DNA of 64,000 bases, from the NCBI GenBank assembly GCA_900239685.1, contig OENT01000013.1:62001-126000 (forward strand), given 5' to 3'. Shown here in pieces: positions 46,441 to 59,900 of this stretch (positions are counted from its first letter, which is position 1; each line of letters begins with the position of its first letter). Under the pieces are notes generated by a model. It worked only from the letters and a program-made list of their open reading frames with translations, did not search any database and was not told where the DNA came from. The stretch is from Rotaria macrura (lineage: Eukaryota > Rotifera > Eurotatoria > Philodinida > Philodinidae). The position numbers were made by a program, and so were the translations under genes.

Positions 46441-49400
46441 AAAAAAACATTTCCGATCAAATCATTCTTTTACAATTATTCATTCAGAAAGAAAATTTTT
46501 CAAAATCAATCGAATGAAATCTTTTCTTCTTCGGTTGAATGAATAATTAAGTACATCATATTGTTTTGTTCAAATAACATGAGTGTAAAAGAATGACTGA
46601 AAAATATTTAATTGAAACAATCTTCAAGTAAATGAATAAGAAAAAATTGACTTGAATGATTGATTTTTCAATTTTATTTGTTCTACAATACTTTGTACAG
46701 CAAATAAAATATATATGTAAATAATTTGCGATTGTAATTTGATCGTATTCTTTTTTCAATTTTTCGATATCTATATATTTATATCAAAATTAAATCTTTC
46801 GAAGAACTATGTGTTAAATATATTAACACATATTTTGTGGAACTCACATGAGATGGAAGTCTTGCGCCTTCTTCACATTACCGACCTGAACAATTAAGGT
46901 GATATGTCTTTGCTCACTTTCTCCATCCGTCTACAGAATTCAGATATTCATAACTGGTTTGATCATAGTGTCTATTCCTAGAGCTACTAGACATGCTGAG
47001 GTGAACCCAGTTCATTTCGGCATTCGATGATGAGAGTGTAGCGGCGTAGAACTTCTAACTACTTGTTCAAGACATTTAATGTACTATTCAGATGTAGATA
47101 TATTTTTTCAAGAATCATTTAATATTTTCACCTGAAAGTCTATTTTTCTTCAACTTCCGATTTATTAACTTTTTCTGTCCATAAATCTACTGTAGTGAAT
47201 CGTGACAATCTTCATTTTTCTTGAATTCTGCTTTCATAATTACATTGGCAAAATCAACTATGAACACATATAAGACCGGAACTCCAAACGTTTTAGGTTC
47301 ATTACACATCTGAGAATAATCGAAGACAAATTTCTCAAATTGTTCATAGGAATTAAACTCTATATTGTGAATTATATCATCAACAAGAGTTAGAAAGCTT
47401 TTCAATAATCGACAACTTTGCTCTCAACATTCCCATGACTCAATTACGTTTGTGAATATTTTCAATAGTGTAGATTTTAATTTAATAGAAATTGTTTTTC
47501 AGTCTCTCCTGCAACCGTGCATTCATTTACCATACTCATTATTAGATAATTGATCCTGTTCAAATTATAATTTCGAAGATTAAAAAGTATCACTCATATA
47601 ACTGAGTATATCAAAATAACTGATGATTTACTGAAAACTATTACAAATTTGATAAATAAATAAATATATATATAACAGGCTCATTTGCCGATATATTTAG
47701 AATAGTCTTACTTGTAAACAAAGGAAAGTAGAATACAGAGAACGATGAAAAATAACAGACAATTAACACAAGGGACCAAAAGAAAAAATTCTATTCGAAT
47801 TATAGAAGAGAAATTATTTTCCTTGACAATCCATTGTAGCGTGTAAACTATTTTCAATCTATTTTATATGAGTATACTAAGGCTGAAGAACACATGTCAG
47901 TTCCACATTTCAGCTCCTAAGGGAGCTGTACTAAAAATTGATTTAATAAAAATATCGATCGATTTAATTTTACTATTCATATATATATATATATAAACGC
48001 ATCTGTATAGAATTAACAATTTTTATTTTTATGTATTCCTCTTCATGATTTACTTGAAAAAAACATTATTAAAAATAAATATTTAACCATATACTTTCTA
48101 AAATAGAAGTTACCACAATGAGTGAACGTAATCAACAATCGTTGTCGATAATTTTTTAAGCAAAGAACTACTGCAAAACACGAAAAACAAACAAAGAAAC
48201 AATTGTGTTGAACGTAGTATTTCTAGATGCAGTTTTTCTTAATCAGAATCGTTCTTTTCAAATTATTGCTCGAGGTCGATCTGTGTTTTGCAATGTTGTA
48301 TATCGTACTGTATAGTAAAATCCTCATCGTCCATAAAAGTGGTGGATCTCATGCAGTATTACTTTTCGTTAGGATACAGAATTCAACTACAATATACAAT
48401 AAGAATAACCAGTCAAATGCTGCGCCCATCTGATCTCTATTGATTCACATCTATCAGCATTATCATTGACATTTACACTTATCTTCTGAAAGAATATATA
48501 CTTATGCAGAGAAGATCTGTAATCAAAAATGTCTGCTTGCCATTTTGCTTTAGAAAAAGTTATGCATGTTCTTTTTCCGAGAGCTCAGCATTAACCAAGA
48601 TGTGCTTTGTTATCAACAAAATGCAGACCACATTGTCAATATGTTAACTTGACACTCTCTGCAATAATCATTCCATGTCGTTGTGCTTATTCAATTTCAT
48701 TGAGTTCTGTATCTGAGAAAATTTTCACAATAAAAAGTCCATCGCAAAGGAACTTTCTTATAAAAATTTTAAAAGAATGAATCAAGTTCACTATGGAAAT
48801 AATTCTAGTTCATCGTGATAAAAAGAATCAGTGTGTCATTTACAACGGACATTCCTTGTGTGCGGATACATAGTACTTATTGGATAATTCTCAATTCTAA
48901 TTGAGTTCGAGATTGTTATAATAGTAATGTTTGAAAGGAGATAATGCACGACAATATTTCTGCTGGCATAATTGAATCAAGTTAATTACGAATGATAGAT
49001 GATACGAGAATTATGATACCAATGCATTGCAGACAATAGAGGTGAAGATGATCTTTAAGATGAAAGTTCCGCATTGCACGCGAATACATAGAATATCAAC
49101 TTTTATTTTTTTTTAGGAATGTTCTATTTTTAATGTTATGAAGCGCTTTCATATTGGGTGAAACATTAGAAGAACAGCAGGGAAACGAGAGAAACACAAT
49201 AGCATAATGCTAATCACACCAGCATTATAAGATGATTGTAGAGAAAAGAAAAACAACGGATAAGAACTGAGTATCTTTTTTTCTGACGGCTATAGAAGAA
49301 GTAAGGAGGAAAATGCGTGAGGAGGATTTTCTTTTCTCAAAGGAACTAGATGAGTATTTAATACTCTAGTCATTGCTATCTTTTATTTACTTTCATGAAA

Positions 49401-51062
49401 TTCTTCACAAATTCAAGACAAGAATTCATGCTTGTTTTTTGAATTTTTTTCATTCATCTGTGTTGACACTCAAATTTCAATTCATTATGGTTTCTTTTTT
49501 GTTTGAATTAGTGTCTCAATCAAATATCATTGAGATTGAATGAATATGAAAGATTAAATACTTTGCTCAGTCCAGTAATTAATATGTTGTCTTCATCAGT
49601 GACAGCATAAAACTCACTAGGTTTTGCTTTTTGTATGCATCAATCAACTAATCATCGAGCTGCTCGAGTTTTTGGCCGAAGGTGTTCATGTCTGGGATGA
49701 AAGACGCTTACATCAAAAGTACAATCTGCAAGCTGAGAAAAACAACGTCGTTTTCCATGTACTCATTCACTTTAAAGTCACCTGAAACGATTCAATGTTT
49801 TGTTAAACGCTACATAATAGACTTGTGCATAGACAACTAACATGCTCGAGTATATCTGATGTCTGTAAAAGTAGTTCACATGCTCGAGGAAAAAATGATT
49901 GATTAATAGCTTCTTCAACGAATATACTACCACCGTTAAACACCCAAAACACAAAAGATAACCCTCTTGAACTCAAAAATACATTCTGCATACAAAAAAA
50001 CCAAACTACTTGAACTACTCAAGTATTACCGAGTATCTGAGTCGGGCACAATTAATGCTACAGATAGAATTGTTCTTTTTTGAAGATGAAAAATGCTAAA
50101 CTAATGTATGTATTTCAATCTGTAACAGCCAGGGGGGAAAAGCAGATCCTCGGATGCGGAGATCCTGGTGGATCCAGGATCTGCTTTTTCCCCCTGGTAA
50201 TAGAACAAAAAATAATGCTTTGTAGTAATCTAGTTCATGTTTCTTTTTTCGATGACCTTCGTAAATCTAATTATTGCTTAAGGTCAACATGCAGCAGCCA
50301 GAGAAATGTAAAGTTGGCTAGAATTAAGATTATTTCTATTGAGGCTAGTAAGACAAAAAAATGACTGTACAAATTTCTACTAGTCTTTGGTAATAATGTA
50401 AGATGTGCTTCGTATAGTTTATCTCCAAATTTAACAAAAAGGAATAGAAATATTCATAGTTGTACATGTCTAGCTCACGTGTTTTGAACTATTTCGGACA
50501 CAATAGATTCGAATACAATGATATTTTTTATCTAAACAATCATTATTGATTTAAATAGAGAGAAGAATGTTAATAACGAAAATCAGTCGTCAACGATTAA
50601 TCAAAAGATAACGATGGATACGTTAATGGATCTGAGCATCGATTACATGATAGTATGCTATAGTTTTTTTTAAATTGGTTACAATGATATTTAAAAGGTG
50701 AAGAATAAATTGAAATAGTTTTCTTCCAAAAACAAACATTATTTATTTTACGAAAAAGAAAAAGTATTACATATAAAAGACAATCACGTTTTTAATCGTG
50801 AATATGTTACGGTTATTTGTTTGATTATGTGACTCTTGTCGTCTTTCTTAACTATCAAGAATAAAACGAAACCGTCATGCTTGATCAGCGATGCAAGAAA
50901 AGAGAAACAAAAATCAAGTATTGAGCATAGACACACGAAAAAAAAGAACGCCATTTCGTTAAGAAAGAAACACGCATTAGAATGACTAGATAACAAAAAT
51001 AAGTTTAGAGAATATTTGTTTTTCTTCATCACGAAAAAATATATGCAGATGATATTCTTAAA
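46441..51062. other. Gene-free stretch
   Basis: No confident gene in 4.6 kb. A 72-codon minus frame at 47187-47405 begins a FNSYEQFEKFVFDYS pattern that faintly resembles the N-terminus of MULE/SWIM-type transposase proteins. A GC-rich palindrome lies at 50129-50197, and a TA run near 47979-47993. Confidence 0.4.
50129..50197. repeat. GC-rich palindromic insertion (69 bp)
   Basis: Arms 50129-50150 and 50176-50197 are 22 bp long and differ at one position as an inverted pair. They begin CCAGGGGGG and end CCCCCTGG, around a 25-bp loop with further GATCC repeats. The segment is much richer in GC than its surroundings and is flanked by TAACAG and TAATAG, a possible imperfect duplication. Confidence 0.8.
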
Positions 51063-54000
51063 TCATGTCTTTAATATTCGATGTTGCTCGTCTGATAAAC
51101 AAAGAACATTGGTTGAACTTGTATCGTATCGTAGTGTATTAGTTGTTGATGCACGTTGTTGCGAATCGATGCTTGTCGTTAAGCTATTGGATAAACGTTT
51201 ACTTAATGAACTTTTTTTAGGATTTTTATTGGATAAATACTCATTTTGTTCGTCATCTTGTTGCACAAGTGTAACATAACAATTTTTCGATGATAAGGGT
51301 AATGCTGATTCGTCACTATCATCCTCGAGTGATGAACTATTATTTAAATTATTACTTGCATCTTTTATTTCACTTGATTCCGTTTTTTGTGATAATGGAC
51401 GCAAACGTTTAAGAATAATACATAATGCAACAAGAGTTAATAATGTTAATGCAAGCATGGTCGTCATCATAATATGAAGACGATTCAGGAGGGACGATGC
51501 AAATATTGGACCGACTATGAATCAATGAGGAATATAAAATTCTAATTTTTTTTCGTCCTCTAAAGGTTTTGAATCTTTTCAATTCTACGGTAAAGCTAAA
51601 TGGACAAGGGTGTGCTCAACTATCTTGAAAATCTTTCTATAAACTGTTGATTTCTAAGAAGAGTAGTGAGGCGGCCTATACACCATTTATACGTATATTC
51701 AAAATGCTTAAATCTCTTTGATTATTCGATTGGCAATATTAGAATCAACTGAAGAAATTTGTTGGTGAATCAAGTTTTTCTAAATCGAAATTTCAATCAC
51801 GAATAAGTGAAAACAAATTTTAGCTTCATAAACATGATATTTACAAACATATATGTACACATCAGTTTGAATTCCGTGATCACTGCGGATTTTATTAATT
51901 ATTTTCATATAGTATTATCTTATCTCGCTTAGCTGAAATTTTCAAATCATTTCTTTTCAAGTAACGATGATGCATGATGTTTTCTGATAAATATCAGAAT
52001 GTTATGCTTAACTATGCGTGAATCTATCACTTATTAGTATGGATGCCCTGACATAACCATGTATCGATACTGTTTAAAAACATAATCTACATATTTTAAC
52101 AAACGATTAGTAGTTTAATGTAGCCTAGATTTAAAGTCGAATTTCCACATTGTAGCGATATTTAAAAAAATGAAACCGAACAAAAATTATTTTAGTACTA
52201 AAGCGATATATATATATATATAATTATTGATGTTACGATTTCAATTTATTGTTTTGTTTTCAACTTTATCCTGACTGAACTTATGTAGCTTATTATTAGT
52301 AGTATTATCTACTTACTGATTGTTCCGATGCCCATAATTAATCGTTGAATACCTTGTGAAAATCCTTGTAGTTCTTTAATGGTCAACTTCGTGAAAAGTG
52401 ATACACTCGTAGCTGCTAAAAATGGTAAGCCAAGTAAATCAAGTATAACGAAAACCATAAACATGAAAAATAAACGTTTGTCAACGACGCCAGTACTCGA
52501 TTGACCGGACCAGCCAAATGAATATGACGCCCATGTGAAAAACGCTCCTATCATACAAGCAAGTGCCAATGACATGAAACCAAATACAAGTAAAAATCGA
52601 TCTTCAAATCGTTTTGTTAGTACGAATACAAGTGATAAATAAACACAAATAATTTCTAATCCAGCAAATGCAAATAGAATAGATGTATGAATTGTATTCC
52701 AACCGAAATTTTTTTCTGTAAATGCAGCTACAATGGTTTCTAGTGCTGTTTGATTGAAATAGGCTATAAATGTCACGCTGAATAGAACGAGCATTTCAAT
52801 ACGCATGTATTGATCGAAATATATTTTGGATGATAATTTTTGTTCTTCTGGTCTTGAAGGATGATCAGATCGAGTATATTTATGTTTAGGAGAATCATTT
52901 GATGCAGTTGGTCCTGTCGTCGTTGATGGGGTTCGATCATAGAAACAGAACCAACAAACAATATGTAGTGTTAACCAGATAGATGCCATTAAAAATCCTG
53001 GACCATTGTAATTATTTACATGAACAGAGCCTAATATTGATTTCATTCAAATGAAACTGTAGTTTTTGAAACGGCAAAACAAAAAACACATACCTATGTG
53101 AAAATCCATCATGCGAACAAGAAGTGTAAAACAAGGACCGATTAATAGACCTACAGAGAAGAATTAACATACTAGAAACATACAAATAAAAGCTGACATT
53201 TGGAAAAGCTGACACCCATCATTGCAAGCTGCCTTTGAATTATTATTTCATAGGACACAGAAAAATTACTTTTGTTAATTTATGGATTTCTCAAAAGACT
53301 GAAAGAAAAGGATCCCTGGTTCTTACCAAGTTGTCGACATCCGAGAATAATCGAAATAGCTTTCGTACGATCTTTCTCTGTGGTACGATGAGCAACATCA
53401 GCAAGAATCTACGAATGAATATAAAAAATATTGATTAAATAGCTATCCAGAGAGATGAAAATGACATTCAAATGCTTACTGGTGGTACAGCACCTAAACC
53501 AACTCCAGCAATTAATCGTCCAAGTAGAACAATATGTATTTTATTCGTAACAAAATATAGAATATTTCCACCTATTTCAAATATGCTTGATATGAGTATG
53601 AGAATTTTAACTTTGCCAGTCATATCAGAGATTTTTCCCATGATGACTCCAGCTATAGAGCCAGATATGCTATAAGACGAAAGCATCAAACCAATATAGA
53701 CATTAACATTTGTCATTGTTTTAACATAATCGAATGCCGTTGGTAAAATAACTGCATATTCAACACCGGTCATAAAACCAAATAAACATATTGTACCGAA
53801 AGTGAGCATGACACGTCGATGACCATGCGTCCATCGAAAGAAATCTGCTGAATGTGTTATTGATGCAGATGGTTCTTTACCTTCGTCATCTTCTTCGACA
53901 ACTTTGCCAAGACGAAGCGATAAATTTTTTTCATCTATTGTTGATGGTGCACTAATATGATGATCTATGTTGGAAATTTTATTCTGATGTTGATCATCAG

Positions 54001-54088
54001 TAAATGTGTATTCATTTGATGATAATGTATCTGATTCCTTATGATTCAATGATGATCGACGAAGTGAACCGTTTAAAGATCCATGCAT
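51063..54088 (-). CDS. Major facilitator transporter, MFSD8/CLN7-like
   Basis: A twelve-helix-type MFS transporter, probably of an endolysosomal membrane if it follows MFSD8. Five exons on the minus strand join in frame to 637 residues: 54088-53480, 53408-53327, 53150-53094, 53030-52317 and 51514-51063. A polar N-terminal region of ~100 residues precedes the first helix (FGTICLFGFMTGVEYAVILP). The MFS loop motif appears as GKISDMTGKVK. Helices follow in SIFEIGGNILYFV, LLGRLIAGVGLGAVPP, the GLLIGP helix, and the large fourth exon, which holds several helices around a polar central loop. The C-terminal tail of ~110 residues is Ser/Asp-rich and cytosolic. The wording of GRLIAGVGLGAVP and HRTTEKDRTKAISI, and the helix order, resemble MFSD8; human MFSD8 has 518 residues, so both tails are longer here. 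The start chosen is MHGSLNGS after an acceptor; the substrate is unknown. The last intron is 802 bp. Confidence 0.85.
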
Positions 54089-55751
54089 TTCTTCGTTATT
54101 AACTAAATCTAAATAGGATATAATACATATATACATACTATAAAATTATATCTGTATCAATAGACGAGTCTATCATGTGAGAATGTAAATATTCTAGTTA
54201 AAATAGACAATAGAATTTACTTGACTTGTTAACCCTTTTTAATGTTAATTATCCATGTGTCTAATATTCATAGGAGAAAAATAACACCGTGTTAAGTACA
54301 AAAGATGAAACATAAAAAAGAGATACGAATACATGTATTGTGAAGAACTTAGTCGAGCGATGGGTAAACCAGCGTCAACAACAAGAGATTTTTTTTCTTT
54401 CCCGTTCGGTCGATGAATAGTTTGTTGCTAGCTACGTAATCAAAAAGAAGAACTGTGTATACATGGTTAAAACACATGAATTTCTCGGACGGAGATTCTG
54501 TTTTTTTTCTTTTTTCTTTTCTTTTCTCTAGGAACTTCATCGAAAGAGAAAGGAAGAATTTATGAGCTCAAGATCAGACGCCTATCTAAGCGTGGATACA
54601 CTTCTAAACACTTAAATACGACTCTATACATTTCATTAGAATGCGGAACCACCAAAAAAATAAAATAAAATACAGGATTAGAACTGATCACGCTCCAATT
54701 TGTGATGATGTTATTGAAATTTTTTCTTTTAATCTAATACAAAAAAGTATCCGAGAATAATTTTATTCTATAAGATTTACGACAAGCAATAAATACGATC
54801 ACACAAACATAATCGAGAAATTCGCTTCTGTCGGCGAGAAATATCGTTTAAAATCAAATCCCTATACTTACTATTATTTTTTCTATAATCCTCACTATTA
54901 AAAAAAAGTAGAAAAATACTAACAAATTACTTACCAGGATTGTAAACCATTTATCATTTAATAACAAACTTTTTACTAAAATGGATGAGAGAAAAACGAT
55001 TTAAAACCAAGTTATTCTTATTGGTTGATTAGCATTTTCAATAGCATACAAATTAGTATGTTCTATTACTTAGTCTCACCTGAGTGTTTCTACGATTGTT
55101 ATAATTTACATGTGACTTTCTTGTAGTTACAAATACATAGTGACTTTTGGGATTTTGTCGTTGACGTGTGTCTGTACAACTTTTGAATATCATCGGGTGA
55201 AGTCAATTAGATCAATATTCACAGGTATCTTTATAAATAATAAAAATTAATAAATTAATAAAAATTAACTGGAAAGTAATGAAAAAAAACTGGCAAGATT
55301 GTCCGCTATAATCTAGAAAGAAATGAGAAAAAAATGGACATATCGTTCATCTAGTTTGCATAAATTAATCCGTGCCACAACTCAAGTCATAAAAAACTCA
55401 ATTTCTTATTTTCACTTGACATTAATAATAATAATAATAGGAATAGTCATAGTGATAACAAAGAAGCAAAAGAGAACGAAAAAATGCAAGTTTAAGAAGA
55501 TGATGACATCAACTTATTTTTGAGTTTTTTTCCGGTCAATTGTTTAGTTTTTCCAAACCGTGAGAACCAAACAAACAAGACAGACAAAGTAGATAGCGAA
55601 CCTTACTAGAACCAAGAGAAAAAAAATTGAACTATACAATAAATACGACAATGACCACTAACAAGAGTAGTATAGTGCAAAAAAAAGGAATCATCGGTCA
55701 AGTAAAACAATCACCATCTTACATAAAAAACGACAGAGCAAATTCAACTGT
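54089..55751. other. Intergenic stretch between two minus-strand genes
   Basis: Contains the 5' end of the MFSD8-like gene (acceptor CTATTTAG just before its first coding exon, so a 5'UTR intron is likely) and the 3' flank of the p24 gene. No other gene was recognised. Confidence 0.45.
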
Positions 55752-56605
55752 TCATCGTGTCCATGACATATTCGACGATGTTCTTCTATCAGTAAAGAAT
55801 GAACGAAGTAATAACACAGTTCCGATGGCTACAATTATTATTAAAACGAATTGTCCTAGTGACCATATTTGTACACGTTCTTGTAAATCTTCGGCTCGGG
55901 CACGACCAGTCGCTTCACGTAGACGATGATGCGTTTGATAATCGATACATGATTCAAGATTTTGATGAATATTACCCACTTTTGATTCGATCTAGACAAA
56001 GAACATGATGCAGACATGTACATTCTTTCGAACTTTCTAACTCACCATTGTTAAAGCACCTTCAGCAACACGTGGATTTGCACCGGTTATTTCATGTTCA
56101 GGATCACCATCAACTCTCCAATCTAGAATCATAATAGGAAGAAGAACATGTATTTGTAGTCTGTTTCTTTCATATGTCTTCATATCGTTTTGTTTTTCAA
56201 TACGAACCAATATAGATCACTTTATGAGTAAATGTTGAAAATTCATTACTAAAACAAAATTCATAAACGCCATCTTCTTCAGCAGTTTTTTCAATTTGAT
56301 CATATTGTTTTTTTGTTGCACGATATAAAATTTTGCCTGACGGACTTTTAAATTCAAGATCAACATCATAATTACCACCTGTTACAACCTAAACATCATC
56401 AACATAGAAACGATTTCGGTTTTCATACATGAAAAACTATATAATTTACTTGAAATTCTAATATGTACTTTGAGCCAGTTTTAAGTTTTTCATTGAAACA
56501 TTCTTTTGCATTATCGGGTAATTCGAATGTCAATTCATTAGAATGAATATACTGGAGAGTCAAGATGATTAGTAAGAATGAACAACGGAAAAGTGCAGTT
56601 AACAT
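55752..56605 (-). CDS. p24 family cargo receptor, TMED3/TMED7-like
   Basis: A single-pass secretory pathway protein that cycles between ER and Golgi in COPI/COPII vesicles. Four exons on the minus strand join in frame to 217 residues: 56605-56450, 56388-56208, 56122-56046 and 55991-55752. It has a signal peptide ([18 protein letters not shown]), then the GOLD domain: [19 protein letters not shown], the [10 protein letters not shown] strand after exon 1, and [13 protein letters not shown], almost identical to TMED7. A coiled-coil stem follows ([28 protein letters not shown]), then one membrane helix ([18 protein letters not shown]) and a short tail, [17 protein letters not shown]. The tail keeps the di-Phe COPII signal, but the usual dilysine COPI signal is absent. 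The start is set by the signal peptide and by an acceptor (TTTCAG) just before AAGATG. It is head-to-head with BBS8. Confidence 0.95.
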
Positions 56606-56926
56606 CTTCTGAAAGTTAGAATACAAAATATTAGCTGGAAAAATCGTTAATACAGTTTCAAATTAAAACTATAGATGCACACGTACGTACGTACGCATGT
56701 ATGTGATGAATTAGTATTTCAATCAACCAATCACATCGTTACGAACACATCATCATCATTTGCCATTGACGTTGCTTTTCAGAATCATATCCGTCAAATG
56801 GAGCATTTATTATTTGGATGTCGCCATATGTCTGTATTACTAAGCAACGAATCAGAATTTGATTCAAATCATGGAAGTATTTATCAATTAGAACAAGTCC
56901 CTATCAATAACAGAATTCTCTCAGAT
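56606..56926. promoter_or_regulatory. Shared promoter region of p24 and BBS8 genes
   Basis: About 320 bp separates the two divergent start codons. It includes a CCAAT box in AACCAATCAC (about 56724), an ACGTACGTACGTACG run (56683-56697) and a TGACGTTGC near 56768. Both genes seem to have 5'UTR exons here: acceptors lie just before each coding start, so their leaders may overlap on opposite strands. Confidence 0.5.
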
Positions 56927-59900
56927 ATGGATCCATTATTTCAGGCGATGAGTTTATTTCATCGTCGTCAATTTGAACCATGCGTGGAAATAGTAACGCG
57001 TTTACTTGAGAAAAATTCTACTGATCAAGTAAATTGATTATATATGAATATGTGTGTGTAAATGTGTCTATGATGAACCAGTTATTCTATGTCGTGCATC
57101 AGTCAAAGATCGACAGAAATAATGATTTGAAACTTTAGGTAGCATGGTTACTCAAAATGCGTGCATTGACCGAACAATTGTATGTGGATGAAACTGAAGT
57201 AGGTGATGATGGACTTGCTGGTATGTTAGATGAAAATGCTTTTCATCAAGCACCTATGCCTGGTACGTCAATACGACAACCAACAGCTAATCCAAGTACG
57301 GCAATCAATGGACCGAGTCCAGCAATGAGGCCGATGACTATGTCCGGTCGGCCAATAACTGGTATGCTTCGACTGAGTACTCAATCAACACAGGCTGGGA
57401 AAAGTATGGAAAATGTTTTGAAAACTGCTCGCACAGCAGCTACAGCCAGATCAGTAACAACAGCGACAGGTCGTTTGGTTCGACTTGGAACTGTAAGTAA
57501 TTCAAATAGAATGTCATTCATTTCGTAAAAGAAAAAGAAATAAGATTAAATGTCAACGTTTTAAATGCGAGTGAATATCTCTGAATTATTTCAAGTCATT
57601 AGCTGGTGTTAAATTAAGTCCAAATTTAATCGGTGTACTATGTTGTTCATTATCACCACAAAGACATCGACAATTAAGACGATATTCAGGCAAATTAATA
57701 TATTCTTGAATATCACGCATAAAATCTAATGAGCCCTTTTGACATTTTGAAATTTCTTTACTTGCATCACAGCAACATTTACAATCGACAAAGGAAACGT
57801 TGAAGTGATCTTTTAAATAACCATTTGATGTTTTTGATACTTCTCGCTTTTGATCATTCGGAGATGTTTGTTGAGATGTTGAAATATGTTTTGAATCCGA
57901 CATATGACTTATTATTATCAATGAAATAAAATCTGAAAAGAAATTTAAGCGCGTTCGATTATTATTTTCTTCAGGCGTCAATGTTAAGTACACCGGATGG
58001 ACCATTTATTCAAGTTGCCCGACTCAATCTAAATAAATATGCTCAAAATGAAGGCATAGCTCGACCACTTTTCGAACATTTATTTTATCATGCAAATGAT
58101 GTTCGAACGGTATGAATGAACAAAACATGAAAAACTTAATGAAACTATTTCTTTGTTTCTTTTGCATGATAAAAGGCACTTCAATTAGCCACACTTTCGA
58201 ATGAAATAACACAAAATAAAGATTGGTGGTGGTTGGTACAACTCGGTAAATGTCATCATCGGTAAGTCTATTTTATTTGAATTAGACATAAGAACTTATT
58301 CGAAGTTAACTTTAGTTTAGATATGCTTCGTGATAGTGAAAAACAGTATCTTCTTGCATTAGAAGTTCAACCGATGATTGATACATATCTATATTTGGCT
58401 AAAGTGTATCTTCGACTAGATCAACCTTTATTAGCTATCAGTAAACTGCAAGAAGGTTTGGAGAAATTTCCCTACGAATCATGTTTAGTTCAAGCTGTTG
58501 CACGCATTCATGAAGTTCGTCAAAAGCTAAGAAACAACATGGTGATTCATTCACGTCAAAATTTCCATTCCATTTTAGACTCTTCATGATATGACACAAA
58601 GTATAGAGTTTTACCGACAAGTACTAAAATTGAATAATACAAATATTGAAGCAATCGCATGCATAGCAGCAAATCATTTTTATAATGATCAACCAGAAAT
58701 TTCATTGAAATTCTATCGTCGTCTCTTACAAATCGGTGTAGTAACATCATCCATATTTACAAATATAGCCTTGTGTTGTTTTCATGCTCAGCAATATGAC
58801 ATGATTGTTACTTGTTTTCTAAAAGCTTTAGCATGTGCAACAACAGATGAAGAACGCGGGGATATTTGGTATAATATTGGAGAAATGGCATTAGTATGTA
58901 TCTCACATGCTTTCTATTACTAATTTTAAAAATAGGCTCCTAAAGTTTGCTGCACCTTCTGTATAAGATTCGTGAAAAATTCTTCGAAAATGTCAAAAAA
59001 TTAGTGTTGATAAAATTTTCACTTGTTTCCATGATGCGAAATTCAACATTAAAACTTGTTATCCTTATTTGTGCATCCGTTTTTGAGCCAGGTCTTATTA
59101 CGTATGAAAGACCAATTAAATTTTTTTCGAAACATTACAAATGATTCTTCAATTTAGCTTTTCTCGATGTTTGGTATTTTTTGCAAATCGACTAATTTAA
59201 CAAAAATCATTTGAAAGATGAAAATCCGACGAGCAACGAGAAAGTCTAAAATTTCTCGGTCTTATCGTGACCTTCGTTCTTAAGAAGTCAAGTGCATACC
59301 CTCTTGTTGAACATAAGTCTGCGATATCATTCAGATCACTAGAGTGATAAACTTTTGGTTTTCGAGTTCCATTTTAGCAAAAAGAATTATTTGAATAACT
59401 TTATTTCATTGAGCATGCAGTGAAATTTCTAATGTCTTCTATTCTTGTGACTTTCTCATTCAGCATCCTTGAAATTGTGTAAATTGAGATCATATATTGG
59501 CACAACACCAACACTGAAGTACTCAAAGAGCTCAAATTTACAAAATCGATCATTGCTGTTGTGAGTTTTGTTCGTGTAAAATTTGAAGTATCATATCGAC
59601 TATGAATATTAACAATTTATAGTCAGTATTATCTGCTCGGACGACAGCAATATTTCTTTCCGTCAAGAACTATGATCTGACAAGTTAAGCCATCTTAAAC
59701 CTTCAAATTATTCAGTGGCATTCATCGAATGCGCATAGTTTGAATGAAAAACGATTTGGTGTCTGAGGCGTATTTTTCTCTTACTTGTCTGAAATCATAT
59801 TCAATGAATTTAGTTTAGTGTTCAGATGTAAGAAGGAAACCAATCTGAAAATTCTTGAACGGTTCGTTTGACACGAGCTTCGTCCTTCTGCTGTACGATG

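Noticed and set aside
55627-55929. 100-codon plus-strand frame
   Set aside because: It is antisense to the last coding exon of the p24 gene, which is certain by family similarity.
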